NCBI RefSeq assembly: GCF_001238275.1 | Contig: NZ_LGTB01000006.1 | Span: 62,001-126,000, forward strand | Source: Bradyrhizobium viridifuturi | GTDB lineage: Bacteria; Pseudomonadota; Alphaproteobacteria; Rhizobiales; Xanthobacteraceae | Direction: 5' to 3' | DNA: 64,000 nucleotides | Part shown: in pieces, positions 1-9,525 of the stretch | Layout of the letters: every line of letters begins with the position of its first letter | Position numbering within the stretch: the stretch's first letter is position 1 | Translations under genes and position numbers: made by a program | The notes under the pieces: generated by a model | What the model was told of the DNA's origin: nothing | Database searches by the model: none | The model's input: the letters and a program-made list of their open reading frames with translations, nothing else

Positions 1-855
1 GCGTCGCCCTTCATCGTGCTGGTGCTGCTGCTGTTCGGCCTCTTGGTGCCGATGGGCTGGGGCGCGCCGCAGGGCCCCGCGCTGGTGGTGCGCAACGCGG
101 TCTCGATCGTGCCTGACGTCGCGGGCGAGGTTAGCGAGGTGCCCGTCGCCGCCAACGCGCCGCTCAAGGCCGGCGACGTCCTCTTCAAGATCGATCCGAC
201 ACCGTTTGATGCGCAGGTCAAGGCGATCACGGCGCAGCTGAATCTGTCGAAGACGCGGCTTGCGCAGATGACGACGCTCTATGAACGCGACGCCGGGCGC
301 GGCTTCGACGTCGAGCAGCGCCAGTCCGAGGTCGACCAGCTCACTGGTCAGCTCGAGGCCGCGCAGTGGAATAGCGACAAGACAATTGTCCGCGCGCCGG
401 CCGATGGCTACGTCACCAACGTTGCGCTGCGCAAGGGCGCGCGGGTGGCGAACCTGCCGCTGTCGCCGGTGATGGCGTTCATCGATACCTCGAACACCAT
501 CATCGGCGTCGAGATCAACCAGATCGATGCGCGCTATGTCGCGCCGGGCCAGGAGGTCGAGGTGACCTTCAAGTTCGCGCCCGGACAGATCTACACCGGC
601 AAGGTCGAGAGCGTGTTGCAGGCGGTGGCGACCGGCCAGGTCACGACCTCGGGAACGGCCGTCGCGCCGAAGGCGATCGAGGCGGTGCCGTTCGTCGTGC
701 GCGTCAGGCTCGATGATGCCGCCTTCGCCGGTCGCTTGCCTGCCGGCTCGACCGGCACGGCTGCGATCTACACCGACCATCTGAAACCGACCCACGTCGT
801 GCGCCGCGTGATCCTGCGGCAGGTCGCGATCGTAAACTATGTCAATCCGTTCTGA
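1..855 (+). CDS. HlyD-family membrane fusion protein (5' end outside window)
   Basis: Periplasmic adaptor that would link an inner-membrane transporter to the envelope exterior. The frame is open from the first base, so the true start lies upstream; a GTG at 16 is only the first in-window candidate. A hydrophobic stretch (residues about 1-17 of the visible part) is the end of an N-terminal membrane anchor. It is followed by a biotinyl-lipoyl-like half (VPDVAGEVSEVPV, GDVLFKIDP), a helical hairpin (about residues 70-120), the second lipoyl half (VRAPADGYVTNVALRKG) and a beta-barrel domain. This order is typical of HlyD/EmrA/YibH-type proteins. The next gene starts 13 bases downstream on the same strand, so it may head the exported-protein cluster. 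The partner transporter is not in the window. Confidence 0.85.
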   Translation, partial: ASPFIVLVLLLFGLLVPMGWGAPQGPALVVRNAVSIVPDVAGEVSEVPVAANAPLKAGDVLFKIDPTPFDAQVKAITAQLNLSKTRLAQMTTLYERDAGRGFDVEQRQSEVDQLTGQLEAAQWNSDKTIVRAPADGYVTNVALRKGARVANLPLSPVMAFIDTSNTIIGVEINQIDARYVAPGQEVEVTFKFAPGQIYTGKVESVLQAVATGQVTTSGTAVAPKAIEAVPFVVRVRLDDAAFAGRLPAGSTGTAAIYTDHLKPTHVVRRVILRQVAIVNYVNPF

Positions 856-867
856 GAGGGAGCCAGC

Positions 868-2295
868 ATGAGAAGGAAGATCCTCGGAGCCCTCGTCATG
901 ATGCTGGCGGCTACTGCGGCGCGCGCACAGACGCCCTCGGCGGAAGAGCTTGCCGCGCGCAACATTCAGCGCCGCGCGGTCGAAGCCGTGATCTGGGCGA
1001 TGCCCGCCGTCAACACCGACCTGATGCTGCAGGCGATGCTCACGAGCACCAAGGCCAAGGTAAACGAGATCGTCTACTGGTCGAAGCCGGTGAACTGGAA
1101 GAACCAGACGCTGACGCCCAATCCGGACTCGATCTATTTCATGTCATTCTGGAACGTGAAGGACGGTCCTATCGTGATCGAGATTCCGCCCGCTCAGGGC
1201 GGATCGATCGCCGGAAACATCGTCACCGCATGGCAGATGCCGCTGGAAGACGCCGGTCCCGAAGGCGCCGACAAGGGGCAGGGCGGCAAATACGTGATCC
1301 TGCCGCCCGGGTACAAGGGCGAACTGCCGGCCGGCGCGTTGGCGCTGCAATCAGACACGCTCAGTGGCTTTGCGCTGTTGCGCTCCAGCCTTGCCAGTCA
1401 CAAGGACGCCGACATCGCCAAGTCGGTCGCCTATGGCAAGCAAATCAGGATCTATCCGCTAGCGCAGGCCGCAAGTCCGCCGCCGACCAATTTCACCGAT
1501 GCCTACGACGTCCTGTTCGACGCGACGATTCCGTATGATGCCCGCTTCTACCGCAATCTCGATCGCGTGGTGCAGAATGAGCCGTGGCTCGACCGTGATC
1601 GGGTGATGATCGATCAGCTCAAGACGATCGGCATCGAGAAGGGCAAGCCGTACAATCCGGACCGCAAGACCGAGGATATCCTTGCGCAGGCTGCGCGCGA
1701 AGCCCACGCGCTCCTGTCGCAGCGCTACGACGCCGGCTTCCCGGTCATCAATCCGGGCATCCGCTGGTTTCCGGCGGCGATGCCGGAGATGGTGAAAGCG
1801 GCGCAGGGCGGCTACGCCGATCCCGATGTCTATCCGGTGGACGTGCGCGGGGTGACCTACACGCTCGGCTTCACCGGCATCAAGCGGATCGGAACCGCGC
1901 AGTTCTATCTGATGGTCAGCAAGGACAAAGACGGCCAGCCGCTCGACGGTGGCATCACCTATCGCCTCACCGTACCGGCCGACGCGCCCGTCAAGCAATA
2001 CTGGTCGGCGACCGTCTACGACCGCGAGACCCACGCATTGGTCCGCAACATGCCGCGTGCGAGCCGCGCCTCGATTAGCGACGGCATCCAGAAGAATGCC
2101 GACGGCTCGGTCGACGTCTTTTTCGGCCCCAAGGCGCCTGAGGGCAGGGAAGCCAATTGGGTGCCGACCGATCCGAGTCGCAAGTTCGAATTGCTGTTCC
2201 GCCTCTACGGTCCGGAGAAGCCGTTGTTCGATCACGGCTGGAAGCTGCCCGATGTAGAACGGATCGCCACCACCGTCGGCGGTTCAACGAAGTGA
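868..2295 (+). CDS. Exported DUF1254/DUF1214 protein, paralogue 1
   Basis: Secreted protein of unknown function, 475 residues. The N-terminus is a clear Sec signal peptide with a probable cut after ARA (about residue 20). The N-terminal DUF1254 part carries NPDSIYFMSFW (about residues 75-86), where this family has a conserved N-x-D-x-x-Y motif. The C-terminal DUF1214 part carries YWSATVYD and the terminal NWVPTDP/FRLYGP block. The start is supported by a GGGAG-type ribosome site just upstream. First of four consecutive paralogues. No catalytic activity is established for this family, so only the domain assignment is made. Confidence 0.85.
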   Translation: MRRKILGALVMMLAATAARAQTPSAEELAARNIQRRAVEAVIWAMPAVNTDLMLQAMLTSTKAKVNEIVYWSKPVNWKNQTLTPNPDSIYFMSFWNVKDGPIVIEIPPAQGGSIAGNIVTAWQMPLEDAGPEGADKGQGGKYVILPPGYKGELPAGALALQSDTLSGFALLRSSLASHKDADIAKSVAYGKQIRIYPLAQAASPPPTNFTDAYDVLFDATIPYDARFYRNLDRVVQNEPWLDRDRVMIDQLKTIGIEKGKPYNPDRKTEDILAQAAREAHALLSQRYDAGFPVINPGIRWFPAAMPEMVKAAQGGYADPDVYPVDVRGVTYTLGFTGIKRIGTAQFYLMVSKDKDGQPLDGGITYRLTVPADAPVKQYWSATVYDRETHALVRNMPRASRASISDGIQKNADGSVDVFFGPKAPEGREANWVPTDPSRKFELLFRLYGPEKPLFDHGWKLPDVERIATTVGGSTK

Positions 2296-2335
2296 AAGGC
2301 GAGAATCAGTTGTTGATGCAACAAGGGGATGTTCG

Positions 2336-3814
2336 GTGAAGATCCGATTTCTGCTCACCATGCTGCTTCTCGGGACGGCGTCTCAGGTGACGCTCGCCAT
2401 GGCTGACCAACTGAATCCCCAACCGCTGCCGCCTTCGCCGAACTGGGCGCGTGCCATGCCCATGGGTCCAGACACGCGAGTGAAGATCACGGAGGATTAT
2501 GCAAGGCATGTCGGCAAGGATGCCTACTTCTGGGGCTGGCCGATGGCGAACATTTTCAATCGCCGCGTCTCGTTCAAGGACGTCAAGGAGCCGATGATGT
2601 CGGGTCCTGTCCCGATCGCTCCGCTTAACACCGTTGCGATGTTGACGAATTACATCACGCCCGACGAACGGCTCGTCGCGTGCCCCAATCAGGATGTGGT
2701 CTATGGGGCCGGCTCGCTGGCACTCGACATCGAACCGGTGGTCGTTCAGGTCCCCGATTTCGGCGATCGCTTCTGGGTCTATCAGATGGTTGATCTGAGA
2801 ACCGACAGCTTTGTTCAACTCGGCAAGATGTATGCGACGACACCGGGGTTCTATCTCCTGGTGGGCCCGAACTGGAAGGGTGAAGTCCCGCGCGGCATCA
2901 CCAAGGTATTCCGTTCACCGACCGATACCGGCTTCGTCGCTCCAAGAATTTTTCAGGACGACACGGCCGAGGACAGGAAAGCCATCCAGCCCGTCCTGAA
3001 GCTGGTGATGATGTACCCGATGTCGCAATACGACGGCGTGATGAAGAGCGCCGACTGGAGCAAGATGAAGGTGCTTCCGTCCGGGGAAAAGGGCGCGGCC
3101 GAGACGCGCTTCGTCTTCCCGGAAAAGTTCTTCGATGAATTGCCCGCCATTCTCGCCGATGCGCCTCCCTTGCCGGGAGAAGAATCCCGCTACGGCCAGA
3201 TGCTGGCCGTCGTCAATGCAGCGAAGGACAATCCCAGGATCAAGGCCGCCCTTGTCGAAGGCGCGAAAGAGGCCGAGGAGAAGCTCGTCACGCCGCTGCT
3301 GCAGTTCCGGAACTATGGCGAGCAGCTTCCGCACAACTGGAGCACGATTTCCAACGAAGCCGCGTTCGGTACCGACTACTTTACCCGCACCGCGGTCGCG
3401 AGGTCCAACATCCTCGTCAACTCCCCCAACGAGACCAAGTACTTCTATCAGGACCTCGACGCTGCCGGCGACAGGCTGAACGGAAAGAACAGTTATGCTG
3501 TCACCTTCGCCAAGGATCAGACACCTCCGGTCGACGGCTTCTGGTCGTTGACGCTCTACAATGAGCATCATTTCTTCGCCCCGAACGAGCTCGAACGCTA
3601 CTCTCTCGGCACCAAGAACAAATCGCTCAAGTACAATAGCGACGGCTCCCTGACCCTTTACGTGCAGGCGTCGTCCCCGGACAAGGACAAGCAAGCCAAC
3701 TGGCTGCCGGCGCCGAAGGATGGCGACTTCTCCCTCTACGTTCGCGCTTATTGGCCGAAGGCGGCCATCACCGGCGGCACATGGACGCCGCCCGCAGTGC
3801 AGAAGGTGAATTGA
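2336..3814 (+). CDS. Exported DUF1254/DUF1214 protein, paralogue 2
   Basis: 492-residue exported protein. It starts at GTG 2336, preceded by an AAGGGG ribosome site; the first 23 residues form a signal peptide. DUF1254 features include CPNQDVVYGAGSLALD (about residues 119-134), a variant of the N-x-D-x-x-Y motif. The C-terminal DUF1214 part has FWSLTLYNEHHFF and NWLPAPKDGDFSLYVRAYWP. It belongs to the long form of the family, like paralogues 1 and 4, but the sequences are strongly diverged, so the array is old rather than a recent duplication. Function unknown. Confidence 0.85.
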   Translation: MKIRFLLTMLLLGTASQVTLAMADQLNPQPLPPSPNWARAMPMGPDTRVKITEDYARHVGKDAYFWGWPMANIFNRRVSFKDVKEPMMSGPVPIAPLNTVAMLTNYITPDERLVACPNQDVVYGAGSLALDIEPVVVQVPDFGDRFWVYQMVDLRTDSFVQLGKMYATTPGFYLLVGPNWKGEVPRGITKVFRSPTDTGFVAPRIFQDDTAEDRKAIQPVLKLVMMYPMSQYDGVMKSADWSKMKVLPSGEKGAAETRFVFPEKFFDELPAILADAPPLPGEESRYGQMLAVVNAAKDNPRIKAALVEGAKEAEEKLVTPLLQFRNYGEQLPHNWSTISNEAAFGTDYFTRTAVARSNILVNSPNETKYFYQDLDAAGDRLNGKNSYAVTFAKDQTPPVDGFWSLTLYNEHHFFAPNELERYSLGTKNKSLKYNSDGSLTLYVQASSPDKDKQANWLPAPKDGDFSLYVRAYWPKAAITGGTWTPPAVQKVN

Positions 3815-3819
3815 TCGAG

Positions 3820-4845
3820 ATGACGACGATGAAAGGAACTTCAGCAGCGCTTTTCACCGCGAGCCTGCTCGCGATTGGCACGGCACGGGCGCAATCACCA
3901 GTGCCTGTCACGGTCGACAACTTCGCCCGCGCCGAGTCCGATCTTTATCTGGGCAACCTCGCCAAGGGCGTGGGCCTCGGAAAGCTCGAGCATCGCCGCG
4001 AGCCGGCCAGCATCGACAATCAGACCGTGATCCGGCTCAACCGCGACACGCTCTATACGTCAGGGGTGTTCGATCTCGATGCCGGGCCGGTGACCATCAC
4101 GATGCCGGACCCGGGCAAGCGCTTCATGTCGCTGCAAGTGATCAACGAGGATCATTATGTGCCGGCCGTGTACTATGGCGCCGGCAAGCGCACCCTGACG
4201 CGCGACAACGTCGGCACGCGCTATGCGGTCGTCGGGATTCGAACGCTGGTCGATCCGAACGACACCAAGGACCTCGCGCAGGTGCACGCGCTGCAGGATG
4301 CCATCAAGGTCAGCCAGAAGGCGACCGGCAAGCTCGAGCTTCCGAACTGGGACCCAGCCAGCCAGAAGGCCATTCGCGATGCGCTGCTGGCGCTGAACGA
4401 TCATACCGGCGGCTTCGCCCACGCCTTCGGACCCAAGGGGCAGGTCGATCCCGTCAGGCACTTGATCGGCACTGCGGCCGGTTGGGGCGGCAATCCCGAC
4501 AAGGACGCCACTTATCTGAGCGTCACGCCGACCAGGAACGACGGCACGACGGTCTACAAGCTTACCGTCCGCGATGTTCCGGTCGAAGCGTTCTGGTCGA
4601 TCAGCGTCTACAATGCCAAGGGATATTTCGAGAAGAATTCCGCCGACGCCTATACGCTGAACAACATCACCGGCACGAGGGGCCCTGACGGCTCCATCGC
4701 GATCCAGTTCGGAGGCTGTGACGGCAAGGTCCCAAACTGCCTGCCGATCACCAAAGGCTGGAACTACACCGTCCGGCTCTACCGGCCGCGTGCGGAAATC
4801 CTGAACGGCAAGTGGAAATTCCCGGAGGCGCAGGCGGTGAACTGA
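3820..4845 (+). CDS. Exported DUF1254/DUF1214 protein, short paralogue 3
   Basis: 341-residue exported protein. The start chosen is ATG 3820, which begins a good signal peptide (MTTMKG..., cut near ARAQ). The frame stays open to an ATG at 3751, but that overlaps the previous gene. It keeps LNRDTLYTSGVFDLD (DUF1254) and FWSISVYNAKGYF (DUF1214) but is about 130 residues shorter than its neighbours, mostly in the linker between the two halves. Two cysteines near the C-terminus (GGCDGKVPNC) could form a disulphide in the periplasm. It lies six bases after paralogue 2 and is almost certainly co-transcribed. Function unknown. Confidence 0.83.
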   Translation: MTTMKGTSAALFTASLLAIGTARAQSPVPVTVDNFARAESDLYLGNLAKGVGLGKLEHRREPASIDNQTVIRLNRDTLYTSGVFDLDAGPVTITMPDPGKRFMSLQVINEDHYVPAVYYGAGKRTLTRDNVGTRYAVVGIRTLVDPNDTKDLAQVHALQDAIKVSQKATGKLELPNWDPASQKAIRDALLALNDHTGGFAHAFGPKGQVDPVRHLIGTAAGWGGNPDKDATYLSVTPTRNDGTTVYKLTVRDVPVEAFWSISVYNAKGYFEKNSADAYTLNNITGTRGPDGSIAIQFGGCDGKVPNCLPITKGWNYTVRLYRPRAEILNGKWKFPEAQAVN

Positions 4846-4910
4846 GGTTCCTGATGCCGGATATCGTCGAGGCGGAGTTTGAATTGGAAGCTGCGGGAAG
4901 GAAGTCGTCG

Positions 4911-6323
4911 ATGATCAGATCAATACTTGCATCGATAGTCCTTGGAGTGGGGCTGACACCGGGCGTGCCCGCTTCCGCGCAGGGCATCTCCGACCAGCAG
5001 GCGTACGAGATCGCGCGCGACGCTTATGTCTTCGCCTATCCGATCGTCACCATGGACGTGTCCATGCGTCAGTCGACCAACGTGCCCAACGCGGCCACGA
5101 TCCCGCTGCGTGCTCCGGTCAACCAGTTTGCGCATGCAAGGACCTATCCGCGCGCCGTGGATCGGGACGTCGTGCGCTACAATTTCGATACGCTCTACTC
5201 GTTCGCTTGGCTCGACCTGTCGCAGGAGCCGAGAATCCTGTCGGTGCCGGACACGGGTGGGCGCTATTACCTGCTGCCGATGCTGGACATGTGGACCGAC
5301 GTGTTCAGCGTCGTCGGCTCGCGCACGACCGGAACCAAGGCAGGAGATTTCGCACTCGTCGCGCCGGGCTGGAGCGGAACGCTGCCCGAAGGGGTGATCA
5401 AGATCGTCGCGCCGACGCCGACAATCTGGATTCTCGGCCGTACGCAGACGAACGGTCCCGCCGACTACGACAACGTGCACAAGGTACAGGACGGCTACAG
5501 ACTGACGCCGCTCAGTCAGTGGGGCAAGACCAGTCCGCCCCCGGTCGACATGCCAACCGATCCGGCGATCGACGACAAGACGCCGCCGCTTGTGCAGGTC
5601 AACAAGATGGACGGCGTTGCTGTGCTCGGGCGATTGGCCGATCTGATGGCGAAACATCCGCCGCACGGCAACGACTATCCGATCCTGTTCCGGATGCGAC
5701 AGATCGGCCTGGAGCCCGGCAAGCCGTTCGACGCCGCGAAGCTCGACCCGGCGCTGGTCAAGACCATCAACGCTGCCGCCAAGGATGCGCTTGCCGATCT
5801 GGAGCAGTCGGGCAAGAGCGGCGCCGGCATCGGCCTTCACGTCAACGGCTGGTTCTATCAAACCAGCACCGTCGGCACCTATGGCACCGCCTACAAGCTC
5901 CGCGGGATGGCCGCGCTGATCGGGCTGGGCGTCAATCTGCCCGAGGATGCGGTCTATCCGGCGTCGTTCGTGGATGGCGACGGCAAGCCCTACAGCGGCG
6001 CCAATCGCTACGTGCTGCACTTCGACAAGGGCAAGCTGCCGCCGGCTAATGCCTTCTGGTCGGTCACGCTCTACGACAAGGACGGCTTCCAGGCACCGAA
6101 CGCGCTGAACCGGTTTGCGCTCGGCGATCGCGACAAGCTCAAATTCAACGCGGATGGCTCGCTCGACATCTATCTCCAGAACGAAAGCCCCGGCGCAGAG
6201 CGGGAAGCCAACTGGCTGCCGGCGCCGGCGGGCGAATTCAACCTCGCGATGCGGCTCTATTCGCCGCAGCGCGCGGCCCTGGATGGCAGCTGGACGCCGC
6301 CGCCGGTCAGGAAGGCCAACTAA
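4911..6323 (+). CDS. Exported DUF1254/DUF1214 protein, paralogue 4
   Basis: 470-residue exported protein. ATG 4911 is preferred because it starts a standard signal peptide (MIRSILASIVLGVGL, cut after ASAQ). The frame also continues upstream to 4812, inside the previous gene. DUF1254 motif YNFDTLYSFAWLDLS lies at about residues 90-104; the DUF1214 part has FWSVTLYDKDGF and NWLPAPAGEFNLAMRLYSP. It is the last of the four-gene array and is followed after about 50 bases by a predicted outer-membrane protein, consistent with an envelope role. Biochemical activity is unknown. Confidence 0.85.
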   Translation: MIRSILASIVLGVGLTPGVPASAQGISDQQAYEIARDAYVFAYPIVTMDVSMRQSTNVPNAATIPLRAPVNQFAHARTYPRAVDRDVVRYNFDTLYSFAWLDLSQEPRILSVPDTGGRYYLLPMLDMWTDVFSVVGSRTTGTKAGDFALVAPGWSGTLPEGVIKIVAPTPTIWILGRTQTNGPADYDNVHKVQDGYRLTPLSQWGKTSPPPVDMPTDPAIDDKTPPLVQVNKMDGVAVLGRLADLMAKHPPHGNDYPILFRMRQIGLEPGKPFDAAKLDPALVKTINAAAKDALADLEQSGKSGAGIGLHVNGWFYQTSTVGTYGTAYKLRGMAALIGLGVNLPEDAVYPASFVDGDGKPYSGANRYVLHFDKGKLPPANAFWSVTLYDKDGFQAPNALNRFALGDRDKLKFNADGSLDIYLQNESPGAEREANWLPAPAGEFNLAMRLYSPQRAALDGSWTPPPVRKAN

Positions 6324-6373
6324 GGCGCATACGAATCCGCTACGATGTCCTGAACGAAAGTGGGGAGACCGAA

Positions 6374-7402
6374 ATGGGCATGATCAAACGTCGCGAGTTT
6401 GCGTTATTCGGCATCATCGGCACACTCGTGCTGTCGGCAACGCCGCGAACAGCGTTGGCCGATTCCGGCGGGGTCAGCTTCTGGCTGCCCGGCTCGTTCG
6501 CCAGCCTGACGGCGGCGCCGGCGATGCCCGGCTGGGCGTATGAGACGATCTACATTCACCTCGACCAGAGCGCCAGCGCGGGAAAGAATTTCGTCATCGG
6601 CAATCGCGTGCCCGGATCCGTCGTGGCAGGTCTCAATGCGCACGCCGACGTTCTGGTGGAAGGGTTCACCTATACCTGGGCCCAGTCGGTGCTTGGAGGA
6701 CAGGCGGCCATAACGTTCCTCGCCGCGCCCGGAAATGTCGGTGTCGGCGTCGACGCGACGCTGACGGGCCCGCGCGGCAACAGCATCTCGGGCACGGCGA
6801 CCGACAACCGCAATACGGTTTCGGACGTGTTCTATCAGGGCACCCTGAAATGGAATCAGGGCGTCAACAACGAGATGTTCTACGTTTTCGGCAACATTCC
6901 GAGCGGGACCTATGACAGCACGCGCCTTGCCAATCTGAGCTTCGGATTCACCGCGATCGACGTCGGCGGCGCCTACACCTACCTCAATCCTGAATCCGGA
7001 CAGGAGTTCTCGGTGCTGGCGGGCGTCACCTACAATGGAATGAACAAGGATCTCCAGTATCAGAACGGTATCGACTTCCACGTCGACTGGGGGCTTTCGA
7101 AGTTCGTCGCCAAGAATGTGCATGTCGGTGTCGCCGGATACTATTTCCAGCAGCTCACCGGAGACAGCGGCGCCGGCGCCAAGCTCGGCGATTTCAAGGG
7201 GCGCGTCGCCGGCATCGGCCCGCAGGTCGGCTTCATCTTTCCGGTCGCCGAAGGCTACCAGGGTTATCTCAATCTGAGAGGCTACAAGGATTTTGCCGCC
7301 GAGAACCGGCCGGAGGGATGGACGGCGTGGGTAACGTTCCAGCTCTCGCCGGCCGCGCCGGCGGCTGCACCGACCGCGAAGCCGATCGTGCGGAAATATT
7401 AG
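6374..7402 (+). CDS. Phenol_MetA_deg-type outer-membrane channel/transporter
   Basis: 342-residue exported protein with an N-terminal signal sequence (residues 1-30). The mature start GGVSFWLPGSFASLTAAPA and a series of alternating beta-strand-like segments rich in Gly, Tyr and Asn are typical of the Phenol_MetA_deg family, beta-barrel outer-membrane proteins found in catabolic clusters. A GGGGAG ribosome site precedes ATG 6374. The short Ala/Pro-rich tail (AAPAAAPTAKP) is probably unstructured. It would give a small, probably hydrophobic, compound access to the periplasm. The substrate cannot be read from the sequence. Confidence 0.75.
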   Translation: MGMIKRREFALFGIIGTLVLSATPRTALADSGGVSFWLPGSFASLTAAPAMPGWAYETIYIHLDQSASAGKNFVIGNRVPGSVVAGLNAHADVLVEGFTYTWAQSVLGGQAAITFLAAPGNVGVGVDATLTGPRGNSISGTATDNRNTVSDVFYQGTLKWNQGVNNEMFYVFGNIPSGTYDSTRLANLSFGFTAIDVGGAYTYLNPESGQEFSVLAGVTYNGMNKDLQYQNGIDFHVDWGLSKFVAKNVHVGVAGYYFQQLTGDSGAGAKLGDFKGRVAGIGPQVGFIFPVAEGYQGYLNLRGYKDFAAENRPEGWTAWVTFQLSPAAPAAAPTAKPIVRKY

Positions 7403-7421
7403 GAGGCGAACGACTGACCGG

Positions 7422-9524
7422 ATGAGTGACGCGCGTGCGACCAGCCGGCGGCCGGTCCGGATCGGCTTCCGCACCTCGATCATCACGGTGTTCATCGCCG
7501 CGGTGCTGGTGGTCGGACTGACGCTGGTCTATCTCAGCTTCAGGCGGGTCTCGTCGATCACGCGGATGGCCGCGAGCACCTTCATCGACAAGGTCGGGCA
7601 GCTCGGCGCCGACCGCATCGACGCGCAGTTCAAGAACGTGCGCGACAGCCTCGAGATCCTGGCGGGGCTTCCGGCCATCCAGGAAGCCGACATCGCCGAC
7701 AACACCAGGCTCTACGGCCTGTTGGCCTCGATGCTGCGCAACAATCCGCAGATCTTCAATCTCTATGTCGGATATGAAGACGGTTCGTTCCTGGAGATGG
7801 ATGTCATCGATCGCGCCAAGCCGCAATTCCGCAGCGGCCTGAATGTCGACGCCGATGCGGTCTATCGCGTCGTCGTGATTGCCCGCACCGGGGCGGCCGC
7901 GGCAGCGCCGGTCACGCTGTTCCTGTCGGAAAACCTGATCCAGGTCGCGGAGGTCGCCGGTCCGGAGCGCTACGACCCGCGGCAGCGTCCCTGGTATGTC
8001 GAGGCCTTCAAGGATCGCAAGACGCTGCTCACCGGACCCTATGTCTTCTATGCGACGGGCGAGCCGGGCTACACGCTGCGCACGCCGTTGAGGGAGGGCC
8101 GCCGTGGGGTGGTGGCCGCCGATCTTCTGCTCAATCGTCTCGAGGAGATGCTGAGCAGGCAGAAGCTCGGCAAGTCGGGGCTGGCCTTCCTGTTCAACGA
8201 CGCCGACCGCATCGTCGGCCACCCCGAGATGCGCGATCTGATGGCGGAGCGCAGCGACGCGCTGCCCGGGATCGACGCCATCAAGCTCCCCGGCCTTTCC
8301 GCGGCGATCCAGTCCTGGCGCAGCGAAGGGGGCGCCCAGCAGTTCTTCACCGACGGCGACGGCCGGACGCTGGTTGCAGCCTTCCATCGCATCGAGACGG
8401 CCGGGCCGGCCAATATCCGCCTTGCAGTGATCGCCCCGCTCGATGAGTTCTTTGCCAAGATCATCTCGGAGCGGCGCGCGCTGTTCGCCATCGCGCTTGC
8501 CTTTGTGGTCGCGATGCTGCCCTTTGCATTCTGGCTCGGATCGCTGCTCGCCCGATCGCTGCGCGAGCTCGCGCGGCAGACCGATGAGATCCAGCGCTTC
8601 CAGCTCGCCGACCGGCCGCGCATGCAATCGGCGATCGACGAGATCGACGAGTTGGGCCGCTCGGTGTTCACGATGCGCACCGTGGTGCGCAATTTCTCAA
8701 GCTTCATCCCGCAGCCGATCGTGCGTCAGCTGATGGAGTCCGGCGCCTCGCTGCAGCTCGGCGGCGTCAGGCGCGAAGTCACGGTTCTCTTCACCGACGT
8801 CGCCGACTTCACCGCGAAGACGGAGAAGGCCGATCCGTCGCAGGTGATGATCTTCACGTCGCGCTACTTTGCCGCGATGTCGCAGGCGATCATGCAGCAC
8901 CATGGCACGATCGACAAGTTCATCGGTGATGCCGTGATGGCGCTGTGGAACGCGCCGGACGACGATGCCGATCACGTCATCCATGCCTGCGAGGCCGTGC
9001 TGGACTGCCTGCACCGCAACGCCGAGCTGAACCGCGCCTTCCGGAGCGAGGGCTGGCCGGCCTATGCCACCAGGTTCGGCCTGCATCTCGGCGACGCCGT
9101 GGTCGGCAACGTCGGCTCCGCCGATCGCATGAACTACACCGCACTCGGCGCCACCATCAACCTGGCCTCGCGTCTCGAAGGCCTCAACAAGAACTACGGC
9201 ACGCAGGTGCTGGTCAGCGCGGCCGTGCGGGCGCGCGCCGAACACAGGTTCGCGTTCCGCAGCGTCGACCAGATCCGGCCGAAGGGCTTTGCCGACGCGA
9301 TCACGGTCTATGAACTCTGCGGTGAGCGCGGCGAGGCGGAGCTGACGTTCTGCGCGCGCTGGGAAGCCGTCTACAATTCGATCAGGTGCGGCGAGCCGGC
9401 AACGGCGCTGCTGCGCATTGCCGACTTCCTCGCCGAATATCCCTGGGATGGTGTCGCGCGGTATCACGCGGAACGGCTGCGCAATGCCGCTCAGCGGCCG
9501 CTGCTCGATCTTTCGGTGCACTGA
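7422..9524 (+). CDS. Membrane-bound class III adenylate/guanylate cyclase with Cache sensor
   Basis: 700 residues. TM1 (about 18-39) leads into a periplasmic region of about 310 residues with a dCache-like pattern. TM2 (about 350-375) is followed by a HAMP-like linker (about 375-430) and a class III cyclase domain (about 450-640). The two metal-binding aspartates lie in LFTDVADFT and IGDAVMALW. The Lys in DKFIGD fits ATP specificity. NYTALGATINLASRLE supplies the transition-state Asn and Arg. The enzyme should therefore be active and make cAMP in response to a periplasmic signal. It lies downstream of the DUF1254/outer-membrane genes, and its stop is one base from the next gene's start. Confidence 0.9.
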   Translation: MSDARATSRRPVRIGFRTSIITVFIAAVLVVGLTLVYLSFRRVSSITRMAASTFIDKVGQLGADRIDAQFKNVRDSLEILAGLPAIQEADIADNTRLYGLLASMLRNNPQIFNLYVGYEDGSFLEMDVIDRAKPQFRSGLNVDADAVYRVVVIARTGAAAAAPVTLFLSENLIQVAEVAGPERYDPRQRPWYVEAFKDRKTLLTGPYVFYATGEPGYTLRTPLREGRRGVVAADLLLNRLEEMLSRQKLGKSGLAFLFNDADRIVGHPEMRDLMAERSDALPGIDAIKLPGLSAAIQSWRSEGGAQQFFTDGDGRTLVAAFHRIETAGPANIRLAVIAPLDEFFAKIISERRALFAIALAFVVAMLPFAFWLGSLLARSLRELARQTDEIQRFQLADRPRMQSAIDEIDELGRSVFTMRTVVRNFSSFIPQPIVRQLMESGASLQLGGVRREVTVLFTDVADFTAKTEKADPSQVMIFTSRYFAAMSQAIMQHHGTIDKFIGDAVMALWNAPDDDADHVIHACEAVLDCLHRNAELNRAFRSEGWPAYATRFGLHLGDAVVGNVGSADRMNYTALGATINLASRLEGLNKNYGTQVLVSAAVRARAEHRFAFRSVDQIRPKGFADAITVYELCGERGEAELTFCARWEAVYNSIRCGEPATALLRIADFLAEYPWDGVARYHAERLRNAAQRPLLDLSVH

Positions 9525-9525
9525 G

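Noticed and set aside
7269..8627. 452-codon minus-strand frame opposite the cyclase
   Set aside because: No domain or ribosome site, and the opposite strand carries an intact cyclase with all catalytic residues.
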